Position numbers and translations under genes: made by a program
NCBI RefSeq assembly: GCF_910596095.1
Contig: NC_056553.1
Coordinates: 21,772,725-21,836,724, forward strand
DNA length: 64,000 nucleotides
DNA from: Thunnus maccoyii
Taxonomy: Eukaryota > Chordata > Actinopteri > Scombriformes > Scombridae
Direction of reading: 5' to 3'
Shown: piece by piece, positions 9,780 through 22,400 of the stretch
How the letters are laid out: every line of letters begins with the position of its first letter
Position numbering within the stretch: position 1 is the stretch's first letter
The notes under the pieces: model-generated
What the model was told of the DNA's origin: nothing
Seen by the model: only the letters and a program-made list of their open reading frames with translations
Database searches by the model: none

Positions 9780-11627
9780 GTATAGACTTTGCTCTGCGTT
9801 CAGGTCTGCTTCAAATCAGGCAAAACAATATTTGGAAGTGATAAAACAAGCCCTGACTTCACCAGCACACTCCAGCGCCAGTGTTTCTCAAAACATAACT
9901 TTCAGCAAGAAAACAATGTAGCATTTAGCCCTTAAAATCTTATTTTTAGCAAATAAGGTAATAAATAGGGTTTAGATAATTCTTATTTGTATTAAAAACC
10001 GACTTGTTCAACAATATTTCTTGAATCAAAATCACCTTTAGTGACTCAGTGTTTGTTTAATTTCTCCTTGATTTCAACATGTTTTGTTTTCAAATCTAAT
10101 TTTTAAATAACTGCATTATGAACTATTGAAATGATCTTAACCTTAATTATTCACCTTTTTAAAGAAACATTCTTCTTTGTTGTAGTCATATAGCCAAATT
10201 AATATCCCAACTCAGTGAAACATTCTTATTAATTCTCCTCCACACAATAATAGACAGACCTTATCTCATTTTGGTTGGTATGTTTTACTTGGATAACTCA
10301 TGTTTAACTCAAGTTTTCAAGCTGCCATTCATACAAGACTGAGCAGGGCCAAAAAGCTTCAGTGCTTGGCCTGTTTCTGCCCCCCTCAGCCCACAGAGGG
10401 GCCTCTCCTTTCTAATGAAATATTCTCCAAATGACCTGCCTGGGCCCTGCAGCTCCAATCATTCACAGGGAAAACACTGATCTGATGAATGTGCTCCTGC
10501 ACCCGAAAGTTGGTGCATTCAAAGAGACACCGGCACTGAGTTTGTCACAGTGACATGCAGTTACAGTCGTCTTTGACTGTAGCTGATGGAAACAAAAGCA
10601 AGTCTTTCTGTTTACTTTTTTATTGCTTTATTCCTGGAGCTGTTTTTCATATTTCCCCTTTAGGAATATATGCAAAATAGTCACCAACCCAATAAAGAAC
10701 AGCACAGTAATCCCAAATATTACAATAAGTCTTCTGAAGAAAAAAAAGTCATCACAGGACTTAAAGCATGAATCACTCATAGCTCATAAATATGAGCTCT
10801 GAAGTTATGTTTTTGTTTTCGTTGGACAGGTCATTGGTCCAGATTTTCCTGCCATTTATGTTTTTGAAAAGTTTTTTTAAAAACAGGCCTCGGATGAGGT
10901 AATGAGTGGGCCCGTGTAGAAGCAGGCAGCCGTAATGATAAGGTTGCTGGAAGCTCTTTAGATGGGACCTCAGTGCACCCTGCCCCCCCAGGCAGTCCTG
11001 ACCACAAGTAAAGCTTTGCGTGCAAACGGGGAAAAGGAGGCTCCTGCGCCGCGCTCCGGCCCCCCTCTTTACGAGTTTCCATTTGGGTTGAAAGAAATTG
11101 ACTTTGGCAAACAAACCACTAATTATAAGCTACACGGTTCCTGTTTTGTAATACAGACAAAAGGGCCATTTGGCACAAGAAGCTCCTAAAATGAAGGCAT
11201 ATTTGCTGGATTGATGCAAAAAGTGGAATATTCCCATGATGTCTTTTAATGGCAGACTCAGAGGACACTCTGAGAACAAGACCTTCAAATGAATGTGCAT
11301 TAGACCTCAGACTGCAAGATTAAGCCTGAGAACACCATCTGATAAGTGTTCTTGTTGTTGGACATGCTTCCATACTGTATCCAAGAAGATGACAAACACT
11401 GAGTCAAAGTGCCAAGAGTAAGAGAGCAGAGTAATAGTAACATCTTGATATTAATGACCCTGTCCCTGCCAAACATTCTGATTAACATGTTTAACTGCTA
11501 AGCTCAGCTTCAGGCCATGTTAAAGTCATCATATCAGCCAAAATGATGTATGTGTCAGGAAGAAAGTGTTGTTTCTAGGCTATAATCTCATTTTCACACT
11601 CTCTTTTCTGCCTCTGTGTACTTCCAG
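9780..11627 (+). other. bambi: bambi intron 1
   Basis: It runs from donor gtatag to acceptor cttccag. Most of it is AT-rich and unremarkable. A non-repetitive block at about 10320-10500 with balanced composition looks like a candidate intronic regulatory element. ORFs over 10773-11189 on both strands do not resemble known proteins. Confidence 0.85.
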
Positions 11628-11912
11628 GAGAAATAAGGTGTTACTGTGACGCGCCGCACTGCGTTGCCACCGGATACATGTGCAAATCAGAACTGAACGC
11701 CTGCTTCACCAAGGTCCTGGACCCGCTCAACGCTAACTCTCCCCTGACCCACGGGTGTTTAGACCCCATCACCAACGCCGGCGACATCTGTAGCAGCCAG
11801 AGGGGCGCGGACGCCCTCAGCGGGGCCTCGCCCACAACGCTGGAGTGCTGCCACGATGACATGTGCAACTACAGAGGCCTGCACGACCTGGCACACACCA
11901 GGGACTCAACAG
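11628..11912 (+). CDS. bambi: BAMBI pseudoreceptor, exon 2 (ligand-receptor-like ectodomain)
   Basis: This exon encodes residues 26-120 and one base of codon 121. The mature ectodomain begins near GEIRCYCDAPHC and carries ten cysteines, at residues 30, 32, 37, 44, 51, 69, 80, 99, 100 and 105, the pattern of the three-finger TGF-beta type I receptor ectodomain. The closing CCHDDMCN box is diagnostic for this fold. BAMBI lacks a kinase domain; it joins receptor complexes and blocks BMP, activin and TGF-beta signalling, and it has also been linked to Wnt signalling. The segment between Cys80 and Cys99 (SSQRGADALSGASPTTLE) is the least conserved part and lacks the N-x-S/T sequon that I recall in human BAMBI. 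Acceptor cttccag and donor AG|gtaaga are canonical. Confidence 0.98.
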
Positions 11913-12787
11913 GTAAGAAGAAACATCACCGGCCTGATTCACTGGCTGTCAGGATATTTGTTTATTCACTGAAATTGAAATATGAAATTCTCTTTAGCTG
12001 GTTTTTAAAAATGATTGGACTCTCTGGGGGGAATTTTTACGACTCCTCCTCAGTAAATATTCAATATTTTCCTCTTTCCTGTTCCAGAAGCAATACATTG
12101 AGCTGTATGGTTCTTCAAACACTCTGCTGTTTATGGACATGTAGGCCACCCTTGCCCCCTCCTATTTTTTTTTTTACTTCCCAGCTTTACAGAACTTCAA
12201 TTTGACTTTTAATGGGCTCCAGCTCTGTGCCTGGGAAGGCAGGGAGCAGCCAGTTTACCTTAAGCACTTGGAAAGAGATCAGATATATTCTTTTTTTTTT
12301 TTTTTTATTATGTGTGCACCATATAATTTCCCACTGAGTAGGAATCGGCCTTGTAGAATGAATATTCCCTGACATGCTGGGCAGGAACACTAGCTGTGGA
12401 GTTATGAAAAGGTGCCTAGAGAGACAGAGAGGAAGGGGACTTTGTGTTGTGACCCTGTCCAGTGCAGACTATAGTTTATTAGCTCAAATTAATTTCTGGC
12501 TCTCAGTTGGGACAAGGTGACTCATTTGTTTTTGGCCCTGCTGCCCTCTTTCACTTCCTCACTCTCGCCTGTCTGTCTTATTTTTTCTCTGTGTGGTTAC
12601 TTTACTGGCATGATGAGAGCAGAGGCAGCTCTGTGAAAGCTTTTCATTAAGCTACAAACAGCAGTCAGAGATAATAACTTGTTTAAGAATATATACAATG
12701 GTACATAAATCTGTGTTTAATAATGTGGAGCAGTGGAAAACATCTGAGCGTGCAGTTAAACAGATGATTATCTCTCTGTGTGTGCAG
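11913..12787 (+). other. bambi: bambi intron 2
   Basis: About 875 bases between donor gtaagaag and acceptor tgtgcag. It holds T tracts near 12169 and 12291-12307, and no coding sequence. The open frame that continues past exon 2 to 12205 is read-through into intron. Confidence 0.9.
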
Positions 12788-13206
12788 ATCATAGCCGGTA
12801 CCCTCCGGAGAGCAACAACAGGAACCTGGTGACCCGGGTTCAGGAGCTGGCCTCAGCCAAGGAGGTGTGGTTCCGGGCGGCAGTGATCGCCGTGCCCATC
12901 GCCGGCGGCCTCATACTGGTGCTGCTCATCATGCTGGCGTTGCGAATGCTGCGCAGCGAGAACAAGCGGCTGCAGGACCAGCGGCAACAGATGCTGTCGA
13001 GGCTCCACTACAGCTTCCACGGCCACCACACCAAGAAGGGCCACGTGGCCAAGCTGGACCTGGAGTGCATGGTGCCCGTCACGGGCCACGAGAACTGCTG
13101 TCTGACCTGCGACAAGATGAGGCAGGCTGACCTTGGCAACGACAAGATCCTGTCTCTGGTGCACTGGGGGATGTACAGCGGCCACGGCAAGCTGGAGTTT
13201 GTATGA
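12788..13206 (+). CDS. bambi: BAMBI pseudoreceptor, exon 3 (transmembrane segment and cytoplasmic tail)
   Basis: This exon completes codon 121 and encodes residues 122-259, ending in TGA at 13204-13206. A juxtamembrane stretch (NRNLVTRVQELASAKEVWFR) is followed by a single transmembrane helix at about residues 151-172 (AAVIAVPIAGGLILVLLIML and AL), a basic stop-transfer RMLRSENKR and an 87-residue cytoplasmic tail. The tail contains LHYSFHGHH, LDLECMVPV, HENCCLTCDKMRQADL and the conserved end SLVHWGMYSGHGKLEFV. There is no kinase domain, as expected for the family. The total of 259 residues compares with 260 in human. GC content is much higher than in the surrounding DNA, consistent with a constrained coding exon. 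The overlapping antisense frame 12853-13266 is a shadow of this exon. Confidence 0.98.
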
Positions 13207-13910
13207 CTTCCTGCTGGGAACTACGTGACTGTCACCTCCCCACAAACAGCCAGGACTGCTTCTCAATCGTTGGCCTTCGCTTTTTTACTTTAAAAGACAT
13301 TCCCACATTTTGATCTGTTGGACTGTTGGGTTTGTGTTTTCAGTTTTTGTTTTTTTTTGTTTTTTCTTACCAGTGGCGAAAAAATACGAGACTGATCTCA
13401 TGCCGTGTGGTTTTTGCTAGAGGAGCACTTTACTTGAAAATGAAAGGCAAGGCAACGAGGAGCTGTATTTAAACTTGAGAGGGCAGGCCTGAGGTGGAGT
13501 GAGAGCTCTGTCACTGCTCCTAAAGGATCCTGGACTTTTACACTGAGCGCTGAAGGATTCCAAATCTGTCTTATTTGCACATTTGTAAAAAAAAAAAAAA
13601 AAAAAAAAAAGTTGTCGTTGCTTAAAACAAGAATTTTACACTGACACCAGGGTACAAAAAAGGACTTGTTTGAGGAGTAAAAAAAAAAAAATCAGTGTTT
13701 GACTGTAGGTGTGCACACTCCTCTGTGTACGTTTCATGATTCAAGCTTATTGTAAAGATTTTAAATATATATATTTTTGTCTGACAAAACTGACCGGTGT
13801 GTGTGTCTTGTTCTGGGTGAATGTTCAACATCTCTCTCTGTGATCAGACTATAAGCTTGATTGTGAGTGTGAAAGAAAAACTTCCATTAAAAGTGACTTT
13901 TTATTTATTT
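13207..13910 (+). other. bambi: bambi 3' UTR
   Basis: About 0.7 kb of AT-rich sequence follows the stop, with an A24-like tract near 13587-13609, an A12 tract near 13680-13691 and a TATATATATTTTTG stretch near 13766-13779. It ends after the ATTAAA signal at 13886-13891. The 3' end is inferred from that signal. Confidence 0.75.
13886..13891 (+). terminator. bambi: bambi polyadenylation signal ATTAAA
   Basis: This is the common variant hexamer, about 680 bases after the stop, followed by a T/G-rich region (tttttatttatttgacg and tttttgtgttttt). I see no canonical AATAAA between the stop codon and this site. Confidence 0.6.
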
Positions 13911-14110
13911 GACGATTCACTTTTGTGTTTTTACTGTATATTTTTGCCTTTTTTTAAAACACCGAACAAGTGAAAATGTCCACTCCATGTGTTTTACAGC
14001 TGTCAGTGTTCAATGTTGTTAAAAACAGGGATACAGAGGTGTGAGACTGCCATTCTGCTTTAGCAGTGTGATGTTTCAAAGCTAGGTAGTGTGGCCTTGG
14101 CTAACTGTAA

Positions 14111-14133
14111 GTGTGTGTGTGTGTGTGTGTGTG
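14111..14133. repeat. (GT)n microsatellite
   Basis: An uninterrupted GT run about 11 units long downstream of bambi. Confidence 0.95.
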
Positions 14134-16130
14134 GTGAACCTGACAGTAAGGCCTTGTTTTACAGTAGAGCTGCTACATCTGTCAGTCGTTCTTGAGCTCT
14201 CTCCAGAGGTCAGGGTTTCAGCTTCAAATAACATTTTTTTTCTCTCTCTCCCTCTCTCTTCCCCCTCCTCACTGCTTGGATTTATTCTGGAATTAGTAGC
14301 AATATTTATTTTACACTCACTCTAATGCCAGTAAGCACCTCCCTTATTCTGTGTTTCTGGATGTGAGTGAAAACACTGGCCCTCCTTTGTTAGGCAGGGT
14401 GTCTGAGGAGAGTTTTAATACCATTATGCTGTTAAGTCAGCGCTTTGGGGATAAACGCCTCTGTGTCTAGTGTACTAATTAGGAGTAGTAACACTTCTTG
14501 TTTTTGACGCTTTAAAAGATATGTTTAGCAATAATATATATGCCTCTTATTGTCAACAAATCCCACGCAAATACCAAAACCAATATGCTAATGTTTATTA
14601 CTGGTGTATACAAAGTCTGATGTGTCATATTCCTTTGTGCTAGAGCTCAGTTGTTGTCACTATCACCATGAACATGGCCAATGAGTCAGTCCCACATACC
14701 TGCTATAGTAAATACTCACTAGTGCACCGAATGTGTATTCATCCACAAATGAAAATAGTAGTGTTTGAGTAACGGTTGTGAAAAACTACAGTTCCCAGCT
14801 GTTCAAGGAAATTACTGAGCCTTTTTTTTTTTTTTTTTTAATTTTGTGAGCCCTTTTTTAAAAGATGAACGTCTTCAGGAGGAACCAATAGGCTTCAGGC
14901 CTACAGTGGGGGAGTGGCAAAAGTATTGAGAGACATACTAACACGTTTATTTTGACAAAAATAAAATACCAGCTTTATCCTTTCACAAGCTTGCTTGTTT
15001 TTAAAGGGTTTATTTGCTCAGATTACTAAGTGGTATCAAGCCAAGCAGACACTTATTTGTCCAGGTTTTGAGATATCTGTCTCTGAGGTTTTGGCTTCCT
15101 CTCCAATACAGTGGAAGTAAACAGAATTCTTTTTGTGGAGTTATATTTGAAAATGACTCATCACACTCATCAAATCACATCACTGTAAGCAGTTTACTTT
15201 GGGACTATATCTTTTGTAGAAAATAGTTCCAATCAACACTGCTGACAGTGTTATTTTGATCTTAGTGAAATGACCTTTCAAGGATAAATGTTCTGCTGAA
15301 AAACTTCTTTTGCAAAACAATTTCTGTGCAATAATATCACAAGTAGTGCACTGCCACCAATTATGGGAACAAAATACTACAAGCTTTCTGGGGGAGACAG
15401 ATACTTTCTGGCTGAATTCTTGCAAAATGTGTATGCAAACAGCAATAAGTAGAACGGTAAAAGCTTGATTTTGACAGTTTGTTTGGAGGTTGAGGTTAGG
15501 TTTCTGAGTTTCTCAACTCCAGCTGAATATTTACATTTCACAGAGTCCAAAAGTCAAAGTAATCATGACAGGGCTGCAACAGTCAGTGTTTTCTGGACCA
15601 TGTGCGTCACACAAAGAGAGATGGGGACGCCCGGGTTGAAAAGTTCACACCCTACTGTCTCCTCAGTCACCATGGTAACACAAGTAAGTAGTTTAAAGTT
15701 GAGGTGCGCCTCACTGAAGAGTGTGTCTCTGTGCTGAGCGCTGACCCTTGTTTCTTTCCATTAGGAGGACAGGAAAACACTATTAGCAGCTAACCACTTA
15801 ACGGCAGCTTGCATTAGCGAGGCTCAGCCAACGCTCAGGGCCTCCCCCAGGACTATTACCCTTGTAATAATAACAATGTCCTCTGCCTGGCCTGCCTAAT
15901 GTGACTGCTGTTTTCTTTAGCCTGATTCCACTTTGCCGGCTCACCACTGGGTGTCAGGTGGCAGCCTGAAGGTGAGGAAATCATCTTTTAGCCCTAAAAA
16001 GTGAGTCCATGTTTTTATCTTAACGTGAGGAGAAATCAGTGATGTGTTTGCAAGGAGACACACTCCTCCTTTGTTCTGCGTCCGGCTGCTTTGCGCCTTA
16101 ATTACATGCACACACCACCATCTAGACCAC

Positions 16131-16160
16131 CACACACACACACACACAAACACACACACC
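16131..16160. repeat. (CA)n microsatellite, interrupted
   Basis: A CA run with one AAA interruption near 16146-16148. Confidence 0.9.
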
Positions 16161-16384
16161 ACACCAGAGTCTTCTGCCGCAGCCAGGCCTACTCCCGACA
16201 TCCAGCAGTCACAGTTCAGCTTCCACAATAGATGGAGCCAGCAGCGGCGGCACGGTCATTAGCATCGGCCATTTTGTGCAGCACTAGGCGGTCAAGCTGT
16301 TTGTATTCACATGCAAATTTAATGAGGTGGCCGACCGACCGCCATCAAAAGAACTCCAATTTGTTTTGAAACGACTTCATGCTG

Positions 16385-16407
16385 CCCCCCCCCCCCCCCC
16401 CCCCCCC
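16385..16407. repeat. poly-C tract of 23 bases
   Basis: Twenty-three consecutive C, followed by tcccc and CCA repeats. The length is prone to assembly and sequencing error. Confidence 0.9.
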
Positions 16408-19400
16408 TCCCCACCACCACCACAGTTTGCAAGTGGATTTGAAATCTCACTGACCACCACCTCCACCACCACTGCCTCCAACCTGCAGGCCCCAGTGTTC
16501 TCCAACCTCAGGTGGGTGACACTTCTGATGCTGGGTTAACAACGTGCAGCGATTTTAAGAGCAGGGGTGCCTCTGTTTCTCCCCTGCTAGTCTCACTATG
16601 ATGCAGTAACAGTCCAGAGAGGCCCTGTACCCGCTATGGCTGCAGCGCCATGTGGAACAATATATGAAGTGTAAACACACATGGAACCTGTTAACACCTG
16701 CACACAGTAATGGATGCACACCTCCCACGGTAGTAACAGGCCTTTCTAAATCCTTGTATGTTTTTCTTGGTTTGCTTCCCTCCATGTCCTCACATTCACC
16801 TGAGCCAATGAAGGATTTTGCTTTGCTTTGATTTGATATAGTGCTGAAATGTTTAGTCGGTTAATCAATTTGTTGATCTTTTCATTGACATTTATCAAGC
16901 AAAAATGCCAAATCTCCAGCTTCTCATATGAGGATCGGCTGTTTTTCCTGTTTTCTAACATCATAAAGGCCTTAGAATGCTTCAGACAAAGTAGTTCATG
17001 TGTGTTGTGACCACTTGTAAAGGCAAAAAGCATGTACACCTTTTTTGAAAGGCCACACTTGAAATGTCTTTGTTGTCTCAACACAATAATCGGACGAGTG
17101 GGGATAACAGAGCGCACTTGACAACAAGTGATGGAAATAGTTGTGTGGAGAATGAATAAAAGAGAGCTAGCTTGAGAGAAAAGTTCAAACCCTGCCTGCT
17201 TTCAACCCACCACACACCTGACCAGTTTCTGCACAATCAAAACCCCACATTACCTTATACCTAATTACCTACCTAATTTTTATATCCAATGCCAGCACCT
17301 TAAAAAATTCTCACTATCTACAATTTCTGTGCATGACAGTTACAGTATTAACAATACAATTAAACAATACAGATAATTATTGTTACATAGAGAGAAACGA
17401 TGCAGCAGTTGTATTGTTTATACTACGTGTAGCTGAATCTAATTCATTCATGGCCTTGCTTTTAAATACAGGTACAAACCAACTTAACAAGCAAACCTTA
17501 GGGAGAGATCCTGGTACAGTGAACTATGGTTAATGTATGATTACAATCAGGCAACAAAACTGAAAGTCTCCTGCATGAAAGTCAGACTTGCTACACGTCC
17601 ATCCACCATCTGAACCGCCACACCCTCGTTTCCTGCGTCACTGCATGCAGGTCACACTACCGCCTGCACTGACACTGGATTTAAATCGTGAGGTTCGGAA
17701 TCGTCCAATTTGGATGTGATTCCTGTTGGCGTGATTTGTCGGATTGTCTGTTTTGAAAAGTTCCCTAAGTTGTCTAATGCAGCCTCCTCTGATTCTGTTA
17801 TTGTAAGGAGTTTCAAATGCCAACAAGAACTTCATTTCTTTTGTTTTGGCTTGTTGGTTGGACAAAACAAGCAATTTGAAGTTGTCACATTGAGGTCTGG
17901 GAAATTGTGATGGGAACTTTTTAAAAGACTATTTTTTTTGCATTTTATAGACTAAACAGGGAATTGACCAATCGAAGGATAAGAATAAGAATTAGAATTT
18001 TGACACACTATCGCAGCTTCCGTCAGGACCCCTGTGTGAAGCAGTTGTGGCCAAAATCATATCACTGATGCTTGAAGGCTGTTTACCAGTTCCCAACCAC
18101 AAACAAATAGAGACATTCCAGAAAATAAACACAACTTGTGACAAAAAGACAAAAAAAAAAAATTAGGATTTTTAATTGATAAATCTGCATGACTGCAGAG
18201 ACTAATCATCCTCTGTGGTGACAGACATCCGCTGGAATAAGACGTGATCTAAATATTTAGCCAATTCATTTCCTTCCAGTGGATAAAACTACAGCTTCAG
18301 TGCATGTCCTCATTTCCCCCCACCCCCCATCTAAACATTTACCCCAGTGTGCTGTTAACATTTAGATTTAAATCTGCCCCAAAAGAAAAATAATAATGTT
18401 GGGAATGTTTACAGGACGGACCGGGACTCTTTAAGCTAGATGTCACTGTCTGTAAATAGCAGAAAAGTTTTGTTATGTTCCAAAAAGAGAGATTTCCAGC
18501 AAAGACTAGCAAAAGTGCAAACAAAACAGCTCATATGCACACACTTGTATGCATGTGTACAGGCCTCTAGGCATCACATACACACAGTGTTGGTCCTCAG
18601 TGATGAGCTGTCAATGAAAGAGGACCTGTCAGGTGCAGGTCCACTTTCTCAGGAGCTTCATGGATGACGTGGTGATGCATGTCGTCCTCCTCTTGCAGCT
18701 AAGGGCACTTACTGGCCCCTATCTGTCAGGTGAGGCCTATGGGGCCCCTGAGGACAGATGGCAGAACAATTTGGCCCCCCTTCACTACCCTAAGAAGCTG
18801 ACACTTTCTCCAACCGCTCAGCCACTCACACATGACATGAATAGGATCATGTACTGTACATGGGTGGTAGAATTCCTTGTGTGTATGTGTTTGTGTTTGA
18901 ACTTGAAGTTGCTCATTAATACTACAGTAGTCCTTTAATCAAAGGATAATCCTGTTTATTTTCAACTTGCTTTTATTTCCTCAACCTTTCCTTCCTATTA
19001 TGGTTTGCCACCATGTTGAGTCATTGACTATTTACTAAGTGAAATAATGTGGTATTTGATTTCAGACAGTGGTAGACAGGAGTAGCTAGCTTGCTAATTG
19101 AGCTAACATCGTCTTCTTTAGTCGGTTGGAAACGTTGTTTTAAAATGACTGACTTATTTTAAAATGAGAATCCTGTAAAAGGATGTTAAATATACAATTG
19201 AGGGCTACATACATGATGTACTAAAAGACTGAGGTTAAAGCTGCATGTCCTCACCAGTTGATGATCAATAGACAAGCAAATAAAGAAACATCATTGTTCT
19301 TGTATTCCAGAGTAGAGCTAGTCCTAGTTATTTAAGTATGAAGGAAAAATATAAGAACACACAGTAAGGAATACATGAACAGTTTTTTTTTAACATACAT

Positions 19401-22400
19401 ACACATGATGCCTGCAATCTAAAGCTACCATGGTAACATGAATGAACACTTAATAAACATTTATTAGCAGCAGGAGGATGGGCACCCAGAGGTGTGGCGA
19501 CCTAAAGCTTGCGTGCATACTGAAGTCTGATGATAATGGCTCCCACAAAGCCATTTGGCTTGGCAGCAGGCCAGACCCGTCTACCTAACAGAGATGTGCA
19601 CCTTGAGCTGGCAGCGTAGCCTCAGGACTTGATGCTAGCTGGCTGGCTCTGATGTGTGCTCATTGTGAATGTATATCCCAGGGATTACCGGGCTGAAAGC
19701 AGAGAGGCCTGTGTTTTTCTGACAATGTCTCTGTATGAACGAGGCTAAAACCACTATCTGAGTTTAGGAAGTGGTCTAAAATAACATGCGGTTGGTGAAA
19801 CAGATTCTTCCAGACTTTACATTAGAGCTGCTGTTACAGCTGAAAGGTTTAACTCCATAATTCCATACTGATACATAAAGTTACACTGCAAGAGTCAAGT
19901 CAAACATTTAATTGTTACATTTACATTAATATAGGAAAAATAAGTCCATTTAAACCCAAGTAAATATTTATTTATTATTTAATTATTATTGGAAACTTTA
20001 TTCTCTATATATGTTGAATTCTGTGCTTGCCTATAGACAGATTTCACATTTTTGCATTTTAGGTTGTCCTACTCTGAACTGAATAAAACACTCTTTTGGT
20101 TTTGATAGCAATTAATTGGAATTGATTAATTGTAGGTGTGAAAATTGAACTGCACTTTACCCATAAAAAGTCCCAAATCACATGCATTCCTTTTCAGGAA
20201 CCTTTGTATGAGTTTACAGTTATATAGCATTCCTTCTTGAAGATATTATAGGCAACTATATGATCCGTAAAAATCAAGTATTGCCATTTTTTCTGGTATT
20301 TCAAGGTGAGACACACATTTCTTTGATTGAGCTTGAAAAGAAACCTGGCTATCATCTGATTTAAAATCTCAGGAATATAGAGAACCAATTAAAAAGACTC
20401 CGTTGTCCTGGGGCTGGTAGGGATTCAATGTCTGGCTCAAGGACTATTAAGTGGGGTAGTAACACAAGTTTGACTCCTGGTTTTCTGGTTGGTGGACAGT
20501 CTCTTAATCATCCGCTCCACTCGTGTTAGGATTTAAGATTTGCATATCTCATGTTCTCTTTAAGGAGAGGTGGTGAAGTTTTTTGGCTGTTGCCAACTTT
20601 ACAGACATGAAGAGAGGTTTATCTACTCTAGTGCTACTCTAGTAAATTTAATTACAAGAATCCCACAGACTAAATACTTTGGGCTGACTGTATATCTATA
20701 GATATTTTATTGCTCCCTCTTCATCTAATGTTTATTCTGGCTTTTTCAAGTGAAGCCATACAACATGTGTCTGCGAGTGATAAAAGCAAGTGGAGCGCTA
20801 AAATCCCCTCCAACTGATAAAATGAATTTATCTATTTGTTTATGTTTGAGCGCTCGCTAACTGACACAACTACCACATGTTGAGTGTAGTGCCTCAGGCA
20901 TGTAAAATACTGACATTTAGGAGCTGCTTCACACTGGTGAACACTGGATAATTATTATCTTGCTGGAGCACTTTGTGACATTTCCTTGGGAATATTTAAA
21001 TACTGGAATTTGTTTTGGGGAAAATGCGTATATTAACCATGAGAAATCAGGAAAGACCAGTTCATAGTATGGTGCTGAGTGAGGCACCAGTACAGCAGAA
21101 TGCATGAAAAATAAACATAGGCAGGTTTTGTTATGCACAAGTGAATTTTTAAAATTAAATGTGTGCTTCTGTTGACGGTTTGTGAATTTCAGTGGGAAAT
21201 TACACAGAAACATCACCACCACCTCTCTGACCGGACAAGCCTTGTTCCCTTGGGGAATGACCGGATACTTATTAGCCAGTGATCCAGCACATGAGGCCCT
21301 TAACCTGCCCCCTGTAGCACAGACACTTAAGGGTCAACGCCTCCCCCATCAAGTCCTCATCTCCTTCCCCCAAAACATGCATACAGTACACCATATCAGA
21401 CCAGAGAAATACTGTCAGTTTGAAAGGTTGATCTGATAGGGTCAAACTTTTAAGTTGTTTCATTTTTGGCAAATCATGTTAAACACAGAATGTAAACTCA
21501 TCTGCTTTCAATGATTAGATGAGCCTCCATCTTCACTGTGAAAGCATAGATGACTGAGGTTGGACCGGCATGTTGGAGCTTTGATATGAGCAGATGTCAT
21601 GGTTCTTCTCCAAAATAATGGAAGATCCTGTCACACCAGCCAGTTACTTCCACTGCTGTTGATAGTATTTCACTGGCAGCTGTTTGTAAAAACCTGCCTC
21701 ATGGATTGTATTTAGTATTCCTACATAAGTATTCAAGTAAAAGAGGCAATGCCACACTGGAAAAATACTCCATCACAATTAAAACATTTATTCTGCTATA
21801 GCCATTAAATGTATTTACAGAAGCTTCAGAACATTAGCAAAAAGCAACATTTTGACTTTAAAGTTTATTTAAAGAAAAATAAAAACATGCTGATGTTATT
21901 GGAACAAATGATGAATATCCAATGTGAGACAGGTGCACTCCAACTCTTACGCTGACGTGTTTTAGCAAACAAGCCTCAAACAGAGCTTTTCACCTTGGTT
22001 GCCAAAATGCCTTAGCAGATGAAATAAAACAAAAAACTGAGGCCATAGTATTGAGATTTTCTTTTGTTTTTGAGGAGTTCCGCTATCACAGTTCACACAT
22101 TAATACTCTGCAGTTGCATGCAACAATGTGTGTCACATGACAAAATCCTTTTTTGCTCAAACACAACACTTAACATTTATCAATCAAATGTCTTCGTCAA
22201 CCAAGATCCTATCCATCCACTAAGTTTACTTAGTGCATCCGTTGAGCCTAGACCTCATTATGCCCCAGGTCTCTCTGCACAGAGATAAACAGCAGTGCCT
22301 GTGCTGTTCTGGCCTGTCTGTCTCTGTATCTGGCAGTATGAGGCAGCTTACCTAAAGCCCTCCAGGGTCAAACTGGCATCCAAAAGGAAAACTGGTGAGG

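Noticed and set aside
12853..13266. 137-codon antisense ORF over bambi exon 3
   Set aside because: It is the reverse-strand shadow of a GC-rich coding exon whose sense frame is clearly BAMBI.
17175..17215. T-arm-like sequence aagttcaaaccctg suggesting a tRNA
   Set aside because: No matching A- and B-box spacing, acceptor stem or anticodon arm could be formed around it.
18300..18760. Exon-like piece between tcctcttgcag and gtgaggcc near 18700-18730
   Set aside because: The unit would be only about 30 bases, with no recognisable peptide and no partner exon.
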